The position numbers and the translations under genes were made by a program. A stretch of 64,000 nt of DNA from Tanytarsus gracilentus (lineage: Eukaryota > Arthropoda > Insecta > Diptera > Chironomidae), in assembly GCA_038502055.1 (NCBI GenBank), contig JAXRKN010000043.1, forward strand, positions 4,712,001-4,776,000, given 5' to 3'. The stretch's first letter is position 1, and each line of letters opens with the position of its first letter. Below the pieces are notes generated by a model. It did no database searches. It had not been told where the DNA came from and worked only from the letters and a program-made list of their open reading frames with translations. Shown piece after piece: positions 22,701 through 33,700 of this stretch.

Positions 22701-25660
22701 AAATTTCTTTGTGAGGGAAAAAAACAGTGAAAGAGCTTTTTTTGTTTGCTATTACTTCGCTCCACACATAACGAGTACTTTTTTCCTCAGGTAATAATGG
22801 GAGATGTGTGGTAAAAGCACTAGGCATCACGGATAGTTGTTTACAGCTAGTATTGTAACTCGCTGGCACGTCGACGAGGCTTGAAACAGCCTTGTTTGAC
22901 AACAGCGCGGAGAAAAGTTATTGTGCGAATGAATGTCGCTGAATAATTAGTTGAGGGAATGTGAATAAATTTATGAGATGCACATTCAGTGTGTGAATAT
23001 ATGCAGAGTGCTCTCCATTAATTTTTTAAATGGGAAAACGTGTTCATTTTTGAAAAATGAGAGCCACTCGAACATGTGCGTAAAGTCCAATGATAAAATT
23101 ATATTGCGAAAAAAGATATTTTCAATATTGAAGTGGATCGATGGACTTTTTTTTATCAGGATAATTAAAAAGTGGATTAATTGGATACTTCAATGAATAA
23201 TCACGAATTTTAATTGGAGCGAGAAATGCTGAACTGTTACGCTAATAATTACGTCTACGAAACAATTTTACGATTTTTCTTCTTATTCTTGATAAGTTTA
23301 TTTAATTCCATATAGACTGCCCTTTTTTTACCTTCCTTCATCTCGAACACCATTCGGAATACAAATGATTTTTAATTTTTTTTTCTGTCGCCCGAACGTG
23401 CAAGAATTGTGAGTTAAATCGAAATTTCTTCTTGCTAGACAAGCTGATTTGTGTCGAATGTCGCAATCGTCGCCGCCGAAAGAGCAATGAAATTCATGTC
23501 ATGTAACAAACGCGCTAATGGCAATTGTCTTGGTACACAAATTTTTACCACCACGCATTAGGTAGTCAACCAATTTTCTCGAAGCTCTCCTGATAGATTC
23601 GTTTAATGTCAAAAACAAGCGAACATGTTTTGAAAAATTTCTTGCGGCAATTCCTTTCGCTTTTTCACATCCCACACACATGTGTTTGCTCTCTGAAATT
23701 TGAGTGACAATCCGATTTTAAACCATCCTTTGATATTTTTGGAAGAAGGGTTGAAGGACGATAAAATGAGTTTTAAATAATTAAAGAAGAATTTCTCAAA
23801 TTTTTATGGAATTTTTTTAAGTATCATGATAAAAAATACATCAAGATAAATTCTCAAAAAATCCAGGATTTTTAGGACTTGAATTTGAATGTTTCGCCAT
23901 CAAATTTAAATGTCTCCTCTTGAACATAAAACTCTTTTTAAGAAAGAATACCATCATAAAAGTACTCATATTGGCTCAGAGTGTCGTTCGACAAAATTTA
24001 AATACGATAATAATGAAAACAAAGTAGGAATTTTTGTAAGATTTCTTGCCTCCACTATTTCCACCTCGCTTTTTTTTGTTTTTTGTTTCGCTGTGTTGCT
24101 AGCTAAATATGGGTAATTGGAAACTTCTTTATTACCTTATGCTGCGTTTCATGAGGCGTTGTAGGGGGAAAAAAATTGCTTCTTTAATAAAGTGAATATT
24201 CTCGCTTAAAGATGTTATGTAATTTGAGTGATTCAATTATTTTTCTTCGCACATTCTTTGTAAGTAAATTTGTCGCAATTAATTTTTTATCATGAAATCG
24301 TTTGATTTTTTGGTGAGACAATAAATTTCCATCCCTTGACTCAGCATCATTCCATATGCTGTGTGGCAATCCATTTTGCCACCGTAATACATACGTTTGT
24401 GTGTTAGGTATTAAGTAATTCTTTATGACAGCATCTGACCCGCTATTATCCCTCGTGAAAAGCTACACGGACTTTTTTAATTTATTTCTTCTGCTCGCAG
24501 TCTTTGAGCTTCCTCTCTTGCCCTTTATGTACATACGATTATTTCGTTGGAAGGCGTTGGCATTTTGTGAGTAATTACACTCAATGTCAGCATTTTCTTG
24601 TTACTGTCACTCCCTCTTTCATATTTCATATTTATTTTCCCTCAAATTTAAATTTATCATCACTGAAAGAATTTCCTCAGTTTGCGAATGACTTCAAAAA
24701 GTCAAAATCATGAGAACGCAAATCGAAAAGACCTCGCTTTTCATTATTCCAATTCATTGAAAGATTAATGACAAAATCGAGGTGGAAGTGGTGTGCGGCG
24801 AATGATGATGAAGATGGCGGCATTGAAAAAAACTTTCACCTTAAAAAATCTTCACAGATATAAATTTTATTTTCATGATAATTTATGAATGTCGTTTTAT
24901 GCGAAGTGCTTTCTCTTTTCAAAAAAAAATTCTCTTTTTACATAATCAAATTTTCCACGAGCCTCGGAGCGAAAAATATTTTTGAGTGGCACGAATATAA
25001 AATTTGAGAAAAGAGAGAGAAAAAACTTTTCTAACTATGTTAATTGGAATTTTTAACGAGTTAGCTCCTGTGTGGTGCTCGTAAATCTTGTTTTCTCTTT
25101 ATATGCAGCCATCAACGGATCTATATGAAGAGTTCTATCTTTTGAAGTCATTGCAAAGTTGCATTTTCAAGTCATGAATTTTTAAAAAGCTAGAAAATTG
25201 CGAAAAACTTTTGAAATTGAAAGTCGAACATAAAGAACAAAATTGTTAATTAAAAAGTTTTAAATGCAAAAAGAGATTTTATAAAACCAACTCAAAAAAG
25301 GCTTTTAGGAATTTGTTTAAAAAATTCATAATAAATCTTCAATCATAAAAGTTCATGTTAAATAATCCTACAAGGTTTAACAATTATTCAAAAAGGCTTA
25401 CGATGCTCCAGCCCGACGAAAACTGAAATAATGATAAACGTTACTTTTACCTATAATTAATTTCAATTATCCTCTTACTTAGGTACTTTTACTGCCTCCC
25501 TCTGAGGTTATAAATTATGTCAAAAGTGAGCACACATTCGTTCATTGTTGTTGAACTCAGATGAGTTTTTCTTTTGTCTACTTTCTAAAAAGGAAGCGTT
25601 TTGGGAAATTAAATTTTTTTGAGCGTGAGTCCTTTGTGTCTTTCAAATGTAAATGTGTGT
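19741..25660. other. long non-coding stretch; possible promoter/leader-like zone at 20.4-21.3 kb
   Basis: No coding exon was recognised. The part at 20380-20580 is locally richer in CG dinucleotides (for example 'cgtcggtcggccattat', containing a GCCAT motif). It is followed by a purine-rich, AUG-poor tract (20640-21300) resembling an insect 5' leader. This could be a promoter, but no donor or coding exon follows it, so it is only a pointer. A further weak acceptor-GTA junction (ttttttcctcag then gtaata) lies at 22790. Confidence 0.3.
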
Positions 25661-25668
25661 GTTTTCCT
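25661..25668 (+). repeat. left 8-bp target-site duplication of MITE
   Basis: gttttcct, repeated exactly at 26288-26295 on the far side of the element. Confidence 0.9.
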
Positions 25669-26287
25669 TAGAGGTTGGGGCCGGTGTACCGGTTTCGGTA
25701 TTCACCGGTAAATACCGTTCAGTTTTCAACACCGGAATCCCGTAAAAAAATTTCGGTATAAATTAACAAATCTTAAATTTTTTTATCGTTATTTTAAAAA
25801 AAAAAATGGAGAAATTTTAAAGAGAATGGGGAGAGAAAAATCTAAATACATCTCAAAAAAATAAAACATTTGAAGGAATGATAAACATTTATTTTTTTTT
25901 TAAAAAAAAAAAAAAAAAATTTTAAAAAAAATTTTTTATAAAAAAAAAAAAAAATTTTTTATTTTATAAATTAAATAAACGATTTTATTTACTATTGGAA
26001 AAATTCAAGTTTAGTTAGTAAAAGTGTTTGAGATGAAAAAAATAAAGTCGTATCAAAAATCACGTGTCTCCGTATCGTTAATAAAAATATTTAGTAATAT
26101 TATTTTGACTTTGATATGTTATTTCTTTTTAAAATTCGTAAAAAAATAAAAATGACGAACACGAAATGTTAAAATTAAATTATTTGACTTTTATTTGAAT
26201 ACCGTTCGGTATCCCGGGAAACCGGTATTTTAGCTTTTCAATACCGGAATACCGAAATTTCAAAAACCGGTGTATCCCCAACCTCTA
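25669..26287. mobile_element. hAT-type MITE, 619 bp
   Basis: Terminal inverted repeats begin tagaggttgggg on both ends, continuing ccggtgtaccggt on the left and atacaccggt on the right. The element is flanked by an exact 8-bp direct repeat gttttcct. An 8-bp duplication and TAGAGGT-type ends are characteristic of the hAT superfamily. Subterminal regions contain many ccggta/taccgg motifs on both sides, a usual feature of transposase-binding zones. The interior is AT-rich, with homopolymer A and T runs near 25895-25965, and has no transposase frame, so it must be mobilised in trans. Perfect flanking repeats suggest a fairly recent insertion. Confidence 0.9.
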
Positions 26288-26295
26288 GTTTTCCT
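26288..26295 (+). repeat. right 8-bp target-site duplication of MITE
   Basis: gttttcct, identical to 25661-25668. Confidence 0.9.
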
Positions 26296-29285
26296 GTGCA
26301 AGCTCTATTGTTATTTCATAGCGCAATCAGCTTTTGTTAGTTTTTTTTTCAACAAATTCAATTTCGAAAGGAATAATTGCAATTGAATTAGTTTTGTAGG
26401 GATTTTTTTCATCGTCACCGCCACCCCTAAAAGCTTTTTTTCATTGAAATATTTTTTACTGTCGATGTGATTTCAGCTGGACAACTATGTTTAAAGCTTT
26501 TTTCGATCAGCTCGTTTTCCTTCCTCCATTTTTTTTCGCTGGAAATCTAGTCATAGTTGATTGCGGAAAAACACTGTAAATGGACATTAACGTTAGCTAA
26601 AGCGCACTGGCCAAATTGAATTGAAGCGCAGGTGAATGAGATAAAAAATATTTTCCAACGGTTCATGTGGAAAAAATTCTCCGTTTTAATTACACGAAAA
26701 TATTTGAGCAAAAATTTTTTTGCTCACCACATTCGGACGTGAGTTTGAGTTACGACATTGCGTTTCACATGGAGATGATACAATACAATTTTAGTGAATT
26801 TCATTACTCATTTTTGTGGGTGTGCGTGCGTGCTGCGGGTGTCCATCAATCAATCATTTGGTTTTAAACCATAAAATATATCATGAATTGATTACTTCGA
26901 TAGATGGATCGAGTTGTAGTCTAGAAATAAATCAAATTTAATTAAAAATTAATCAATATTTAAATGAGCGTCGATCAGATGTGCTCGGTTGTGTCTTTTG
27001 CTTTTCATTGAATAAAATGTATCCTCTCTCAACTTCTACTTTCGGATAGAGTTTTCATATTCGAGCGGCATCCATTGCTAAGCCAATTAAGTTCCACAAA
27101 TAATTGCAATTTAATATTCAAATAATTCATTTTGCCTCAAAATAATTTCTAAACAACTCACACAACTCCTCAAAGCGTAACTAAGTTTTGTGGAGCATGG
27201 GTTGCGATAGCAAAATCATAGACATATCAACGGGAAGAACGAAGAAGTTGGTGATACTGTAGTTGAAAGTTTTAACTTGTCTCTTAAGACACGATAAGGG
27301 ATGGTTTGAGTTTTAGAAAATTCCTTTCATAACTCTCTAACACTCTCGAAAACTATTTTGCTAAACTTCATGATGATCCCTAATTAATGGGTGCTTGTTG
27401 AAATTTTTATTTAAATTCCTCTCGCAGGTCTGTATTTAATTACAGTTGGGTAATTTGCATACGAAATATTTGAGGGTTGCTCCGGGAGCGAAAATTGTAA
27501 TTACGAAACATGTTGGAGAATTCCTTACGAATTTTTAGAAATTAAATAGCCAAAAAAATCCTGCAACATTTTGAAAACCACATTACTCTCACAAATCATA
27601 CGTTCACCAGTCACAACCACCCATCATTTCCTGGATCACTATGTATTTTTTTTATCGAATGAGTAAATGAATAGAAAAATAAATTCAACTAACAGTGGGA
27701 GGTTAAAAAAGTGGGTGTGGATGATGGAAAAAAGGCAGAAGAAGGTGCAAAGGGAAAAGAAAAACAATTCAAGGCGAAAGAGCGCCATTGAGAGCAATTT
27801 GCTCGGTATAACTCTCTTTGGGTAGGATGATGATGTTGGATGAATGAACAAAGTAAATGTGTAGGGAAAAAATGAAACATCGTACACACTCTTTGGGTTT
27901 CAAACTTTTTTCTCTCTCGAATTATCAAAGGAGCGATGCTGTCAGTCATGAATGATTTAAGTGCATTCCAAATGTATGAACGCTGTCCGAGCGGGTCGGA
28001 ATTGCTAATTTTGAATTTAAATTTGTAAAATGTTTTCTTTCCATCTAGATTGCGCTTGAAAAGAATTGCAGTGAACTCATTTAAAATAAAATTGATTTTT
28101 TTCTGTAGAATTTATGAATATTTAAATTTATCAAATTTTTCTAGATGATAAAATCAAGTTTTTGTAATTTTACCTTGAAAATACGAAAATAACAAGAAAA
28201 CCCTCAAATTACAATCCACGCCATTTTCAGGCTGTTTATGATGAGAATAAGAAAAATTTTCCGTCACTCTTTCTCATCAAGCGAGCAAAGCACGAAAGTT
28301 GTATAATAATTGATTAATGAAGTGGAGATTTTCTGGTGTGTGTGTTCCTTCATTTCTAATCCACAGCAGCACACGCTACATAATAATTTTTCTTCACCCG
28401 TTGTACTTACTTTTCTCTCCTCATTTATTTCGAGCGAGAAAATGATGAAAAATCAGCACTGCAGTCAAAGTTGAGAAATGAGGAAGGAAGGAAAACGAGT
28501 AGAATTTTGAGCTCTTGAAAATCTCATGAATTCTTCACGAGTAACCAGATTAATGATCAATTTTTGTTGTGCGAAAATTTTAAAATTTTCTTACTTAATA
28601 AGAGGGGAAATTCTTCAAAAAAAAACAAATCCGGTCTCTGATATTTCCTAAAGAGCCGGATGTCTTTAGTCAAAAAGGAAACTTGCGGCTCTCCATACAA
28701 GACATTTGGCCACAAAAATATGTTTTATGAACACGAGCAGTTGCAGAGATGAAGGATATATTGAAATATATGTTTGTGGAGCAATTTATAATAAAGAAAG
28801 CGGAAAGACTGGCATTTGAAAAGGGTGCTTGGGCATATAAATGAAAAGATACATCCACATAAAGGAGACTTTTTTCCTAGTTCTTCATCACATTAAATAT
28901 TCAAAAAGTTGATTCAGCAACTCTTTTCTGCCTCCTTTCTCGACCTTCCCTCCTTTCAATTATGTAACTTCCTTCATTTCTCACTTCTTTTTTTTTGAGT
29001 ATTGAAGAAAATGGGGTCATTTGAATGTGATTGCAATTGAAATTCTAAAGCTCCTGAAATTGATACAAAAATATTCATGAAGATAATAGAAAGAAGATGT
29101 TTGTTAATAATTTAGTTCATGAAATAGCCATTTTAGAGTTTTGATCTAGAAATGTAAATTATCCCGTGACATAACTTTCAAACAACACCTCCTGTTAAAA
29201 TGCGGAGGCGGTGCGAGAAAGATGATGAAAGTTGAGAAATTAATGAAAAAGGCTTGTTTTTTGCTTATAATTTAAATTGTCGTCT
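26296..29285. other. non-coding stretch
   Basis: AT-rich, with no coding exon, RNA gene or repeat recognised. Frames around 27.6-27.9 kb on the minus strand are Phe/Ser-rich and lack splice context. Confidence 0.45.
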
Positions 29286-29290
29286 CGAAA

Positions 29291-29298
29291 TATATAAG
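29291..29298 (+). promoter_or_regulatory. candidate TATA box for the 30-kb exon
   Basis: TATATAAG, followed from about 29320 by a purine-rich tract of about 900 nt that leads without obvious splice sites to the coding exon at 30.25 kb. Position and quality fit a core promoter, with transcription starting near 29320-29330. No clear initiator motif is visible, and TATA-like strings are frequent in AT-rich DNA. Confidence 0.25.
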
Positions 29299-30223
29299 AG
29301 TGGGTGGATGATGACAATAACGAGTAGTGACATTGTAGTCAAAACAGAAATCTGAATGGGAGTAAATTAAAATTCACACTCGACCTGCTTTAAGGCTCTA
29401 CGAATCGCTTTTCGCCAAAGAAATAAGAAGAAAATCACTGAAGAAAATAAAAACAATAAAAAAATCACTTTTCTATCTGAAAATTTACTAGATACGAAAA
29501 TAAAAGGAGGAAAGAAGTTTTTGCTGTTAAATAATTAAAGAAGCTGCTCTGCAACAATAGCTCGAAAACAAAAGGAGAAGCTTGCGAAGAGGAAGTTGAA
29601 CACTTTATATTTTGTTACAAAGTAAACTACAAAAGACGAGACGCCGACTTAGGAGGAGATGGTGAAGGCGTGAAAGTGTTATTTCTTGTTACATAGAACT
29701 TTATATATAAACCAAAATCAGATACATATATAAAAAGAAGAAATATATATATATTTTTGAAACGACTGCTGTACATAACTCAACACATCTCATCACAAAG
29801 CTTCTCGATACAATATGAACTGCTGAATGGGTATTAACAAAAATATTAAGCAGTCGAATTAATCAAATTTCGAATGCACAATGAAACGTGATCAAATTTA
29901 ATTAACAGAAGAGATAGCATCCGGTATTCAATTAAAGGCAGCGGTTACGAATGAATGAAGAAAATTAATAAAGAGGGATCAAACTAGCAAAAAAAAGAGA
30001 GAAACGGAAGAAAATTTAATTGTTGAGAAAGCAGAAAAAGGTTTTCGATTTCATTATCAGACGCTTGTACGCCGCAAGCATCGACAGGAAGGAAAAAAAT
30101 TGAAAAAACGAATTTTCATCATTGAGATCATTGGCGAGGATTGTAAGGCGAGCCTAAGGTACACGAAAACGCTGAAAAGATTCACTCGCGACAATCATCG
30201 CCGCCACCATCCAGATTACTAAA

Positions 30224-30235
30224 ATGCTCTGGTAG
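30224..30235 (+). promoter_or_regulatory. minimal upstream ORF (Met-Leu-Trp-stop) before the 30-kb exon frame
   Basis: ATG at 30224 in good context (actaaaATG) is followed by two codons and a TAG. It is out of frame by one base with the long frame that begins just after it. Deleting a single G in 'ctggtag' would fuse this ATG to the long frame (M-L-C-S-Q-D-S-F). It may therefore be a real translational control element or the scar of a one-base error or mutation. Confidence 0.4.
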
Positions 30236-30251
30236 CCAAGACAGTTTCATC

Positions 30252-30605
30252 GTGGATCCATATTGTAACAGCGGAGGAATAAACAGTGGTGGACAATGGC
30301 CAATTTCGAGTTGTGGGGGTCCAATGTGTGCTCATCATTTAGCTGCTGGAACTGGACCGGGACCCGGTTCTTCGATGCAAATGTCTCATCACTTATCAAT
30401 GCTCGCACACGGACCATCAATGACATCGCTCCATGGTCCATTGCCACCACCTCCATTATGTAATCCTTGTAGTAGTCAACCGAATAATTTCAACTCAGTG
30501 CCATTACCAGGACCGTCATCCCGGTGGGGTCCTCGTACTTCTTGTCCTGTACATAGTCCTTTTAGAGCTAGAATACCGAATGGAAGCATCTGCTCAGGCC
30601 ATCAG
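30252..30605 (+). CDS. Gly/Pro/His/Cys-rich coding exon of an unidentified gene (partial, 5' coding exon)
   Basis: An open frame runs from a stop at 30144 to the donor GTAAAT at 30606, ending in phase 0 (…GSICSGH-Q). From the given left end it encodes 118 residues with WPISSCGGPMC, AHHL, a PGPG run, a HGPLPPPPLC stretch and SRWGPRTSCPVHSPFRAR. GC content and codon use clearly stand out from the surroundings, so it is very likely coding. There is no in-frame ATG before Met at 30324; initiation may be there, at a non-AUG codon, or at 30224 if one base is wrong. No signal peptide or membrane helix is seen. The composition resembles disordered N-termini of large receptors or adaptors, but I do not recognise the family. 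Downstream exons are not found in the next 33 kb, so a very long intron follows. Confidence 0.65.
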
Positions 30606-30737
30606 GTAAATACAAATTTATTCCGTATTCCCTCGTTATCACACAATCTCGGCACTTTTTCCGCCTATACATGAATGTCGGCAAAGTCTCATGAGAGAAT
30701 AAATTTAAGCTCATTCTATGGAATTATAAAATTTTGA

Positions 30738-30746
30738 TTTTATGGC
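30738..30746 (+). repeat. left 9-bp target-site duplication of foldback element
   Basis: ttttatggc, repeated exactly at 32746-32754. Confidence 0.85.
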
Positions 30747-32745
30747 GGGTGTCGGTCATGGAACCTACAGAATTTTTGTGAATTTTATAGAATTTTTAGA
30801 AATTTATGGGGTTTATAGAAAATTTGTAGAAATTCTAAGAAAGTTCAAGAATTTTTTCTAAGAATTTTTACAGAGATTTTCTGTAGAAATTTTCAGAAAA
30901 TATTTATAGGTTTTTTGTGAAAATTTATAGAAAATTTGTGAAATTTATCTATAGAAAATTCTACAGAATTAATTCCCTGAAAATTATAAAAATTTTTTTC
31001 TGTAGAATTTTCTAAGAATATTTTTCATTTTTTGAGCATGGATTAAAAAAAGCAAGATTTTTGGGTAAAAGTTGTGTTTGTTGGTGGCGATGTTTTCTAA
31101 TTTTTTGTGATTTTGGTAGTTTATGTAAATAAATAAAAAAAATTATGCTGGTAGTTTATTTTTAAAAATAATTTTCAAAAATTATGTTTTTTTTTAAATC
31201 TAAAAATTTAAAATTTGAAAGATTTTAATTATTATTTATGTTGTGCTTATTACTCAAATAATTCCTTAAACTTTTTATTAATTTTTGTATGTTAAGAAAA
31301 ATTTTAATTCCCGTTTTAATTGGTGTAAACTTCACCCGTTAAAGTTATCCATACATTTTCTCCGCTTTTTTCGGCCGCATAAATGAGGTTCTTATAGTTA
31401 AAAATTTAATAACCGAAATATGCGGCCTAAATTGGGCTAGAAATTTTGAAAATTAAATGGTTATTTAAATTTAAAAAATAAAATTTTAATATTTTTTCTT
31501 TCATTGGCTTCATTTTCTTCAAGAAAAAAAGATAAAATTTTTAATTTTGAAATAAATTTTTTTCATTCTTAATTCGAAATTAAATATTTTGGAATAAAAT
31601 TTTGTGAAAAATTGTTTATAAAATTTTTGTAAAAGGGAAATAGTTTGGAAAATTGTTTTGGAAATATAGGAAGGTTTGATTGATAAAGTCTTTGATTTAT
31701 TGAATCAATAGGATCATTTTGGAGGGGCGCCCCAAACCCCTCCTGTGTTAATCGCGTCCTTCCCTCCTGTGTTTCGCTCAGTTTACTCCTTCACTAACCG
31801 GCTTCGCTTTCGTTGGATAGCTCGTCGGGTGGTTTTAGCTATAACAGTGCGAAAAGATAAGGTGTGATAGAACATATTTTAAATTTTTTTCTCTTTTTCA
31901 TTGCATATTTTTTTTTGACTAAAAATCGGGATATATTGAGCTCAAAACTCTTGATTAACGTTTTGTTTTTTTGAATTTCCGTGCCTATTTGAGGCGATAT
32001 TTGGGTTCGTATAAATTTTTATAAATTTGAAAAATGGCATTTTGGCTGTTCGTGGCACTACTGGCGGCTTGATTGCGTTTTCAAAATCTCTTATAATAGA
32101 TTTGGTCCAATCAGGTTCAACGATCCATGGTGTTCTGAAAAATGGATTTTGCTGTCTGTGGCGCATAGGTAGACGAAAATCAGTTGTCATCGTTTGGCAG
32201 TTCGAATCAATGAATCGATTCCTGGCCAATCCGAGTCAACGATACATGAGTATAAGAAAATTTGTATGAAAAATGGCGTTATGGCCGTCCATGGCAGACT
32301 AGGTATGACTCAAAAAATAGTCAGTGCCTGCACATATAGACCCTAAGGCTACCATCTGGCGAAAACTAGAAGTCTCTAGTGGTCCAGGGCCGAGATCTCG
32401 TTGTGCAGCGGACGGAGGACGGACGGACGGAATCACGGATATAAGCGTTACACCACTTTGTGGGTTAGTAAAAAATGAAAAAATATCGTGAAAATTCTAA
32501 GAAAAAAAATTGTTTTTTTTAGTGGATTATTCTGTAGAATTTTTTGGATAAATTTCTACAGAATTTTTATAATTTCTAGAAAACTTGAATTTTTCTGTGA
32601 AATTTCTAAGAAAATGCTCTGTGAAAATTCTGTGAAAAAAATCGTGAACTTTCTGTGAATTTTACAAATTTTCTTGACCCCATGAATTTCTGTGAAAATT
32701 CTATAGAAATTCTCGAAAATTCTGTAGGTTCCATGACCGAGTCCC
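30747..32745. mobile_element. foldback / Mutator-like DNA element, 1,999 bp, with another repeat inside
   Basis: Ends are GGG...CCC. The outer inverted repeats share GG, then a two-base mismatch zone, then tcggtcatggaacctacaga and onward. The arms stay recognisably inverted for about 270 bp (30747-31020 and 32480-32745), made of degenerate gaattt/tctgtaga modules including a matched 'atggggt' landmark. An exact 9-bp direct repeat flanks the element. Long modular inverted arms with a 9-bp duplication fit foldback or Mutator-like (MULE) elements. No transposase frame is seen. The middle contains a GC-richer segment and tandem units related to repeat element A, so the element is either a composite or carries a nested insertion. 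It lies about 140 bp after the 30-kb coding exon, inside its presumed intron. Confidence 0.8.
31725..32470 (+). mobile_element. repeat element B, nested, related to element A
   Basis: The left part (31725-31860) is unusually GC-rich and contains the 10-bp palindrome ggggcgcccc. The middle (about 32020-32300) has two to three diverged units of about 110-120 bp, with 'gttctgaaaaatgga', 'cgattcctgg', 'gtcaacgata' and 'aaaatttgtatgaaaaa', all shared in the same order with element A. The right part has a (gacg)n run (32401-32430) and ends near 'ccactttgtgggttagta'. The short inverted match cactaacc (31792) / gttagt (32464) may mark ends, but no clear target duplication was found. No coding capacity. 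Confidence 0.6.
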
Positions 32746-32754
32746 TTTTATGGC
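32746..32754 (+). repeat. right 9-bp target-site duplication of foldback element
   Basis: ttttatggc, identical to 30738-30746. Confidence 0.85.
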
Positions 32755-33660
32755 AACATCTAAACAAGAAAGCTGAAAGGGACGATAGACAGCTTAAAAA
32801 GTTTTACTTTTCAACTTCTTCTTCTTCTTACGTCTCTCTCCCGGCAAAGCCATAAAATGGGAAGAAAATTATTAATGATCAGCCGAGGGAATTTTTCGGC
32901 TTTGATCGTAAGCAATTAAAAAAGTTTTCTTTCGCTAACAATTTGAGGAAGAAAATATTTTCACATACATCACTTAATTAAGTACATTGAAAGTTTCTCT
33001 TCATTCATGTAAACTTTCTAAATTAACCTCAAAAAGAAAATATTTCCCTTCGATATTGAAATGCGTCCTCAATTATTTCAATCTCCGTCCATAATAGCAG
33101 ATGCTCTTTGTAAAGTGCATATTTCTTCGAGCGGGAGTATTAAAAAGAATTATACGCTGTCTAGGCAATGCATAAAGTAAACCTTAAAAGCCGGCTTAAT
33201 GTATTTGAAATTAATTTTCTCCCATCTTTGCATGCTATTAAAATCTAAAATCCATTTACTTTGGGTAGACGCAAATGCACATATTTACAACAGTGTGTGC
33301 ATGCATACCTGTCTTAGCAGCGATTTCAGTGCTTATGTTGTAAGTGAAAAATGTAAATTTATGACTCTCACTCGGTTTAAGTTGGATTAAGTTATTTGCC
33401 ACATTGCAACAGTAAAAGTTGTGTGCAAATGCAATTTAATTCTCGAAATTTCTCATTTCCCGAAAACCATCACATGCTTTAGTTGGCATCAGCTTTACAC
33501 ATGCGGAGGCGCATGGGAGAGAAAAAAGTTTGTTATAGCTTTCTTCGAGCATAAAATTCGAATAGTTGTTTCTACTGAAACTTAAAATGCTTTTGCAATG
33601 TTTCATCTTGAGCATGGCAAACTTCACATTTTCTCATGAAAGTACTGCTATTATTCTATT
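32755..33660. other. non-coding spacer
   Basis: AT-rich sequence between the foldback element and the 3' end of argininosuccinate synthase; nothing recognisable. Confidence 0.5.
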
Positions 33661-33667
33661 TTCTTCA

Positions 33668-33673
33668 TTTATT
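33668..33673 (-). terminator. candidate polyadenylation signal of argininosuccinate synthase
   Basis: AATAAA on the minus strand, 27 nt past the stop codon; close spacing fits a very short 3' UTR. Confidence 0.5.
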
Positions 33674-33700
33674 CAAGTAATTTTTAATTCAAAAATATTT

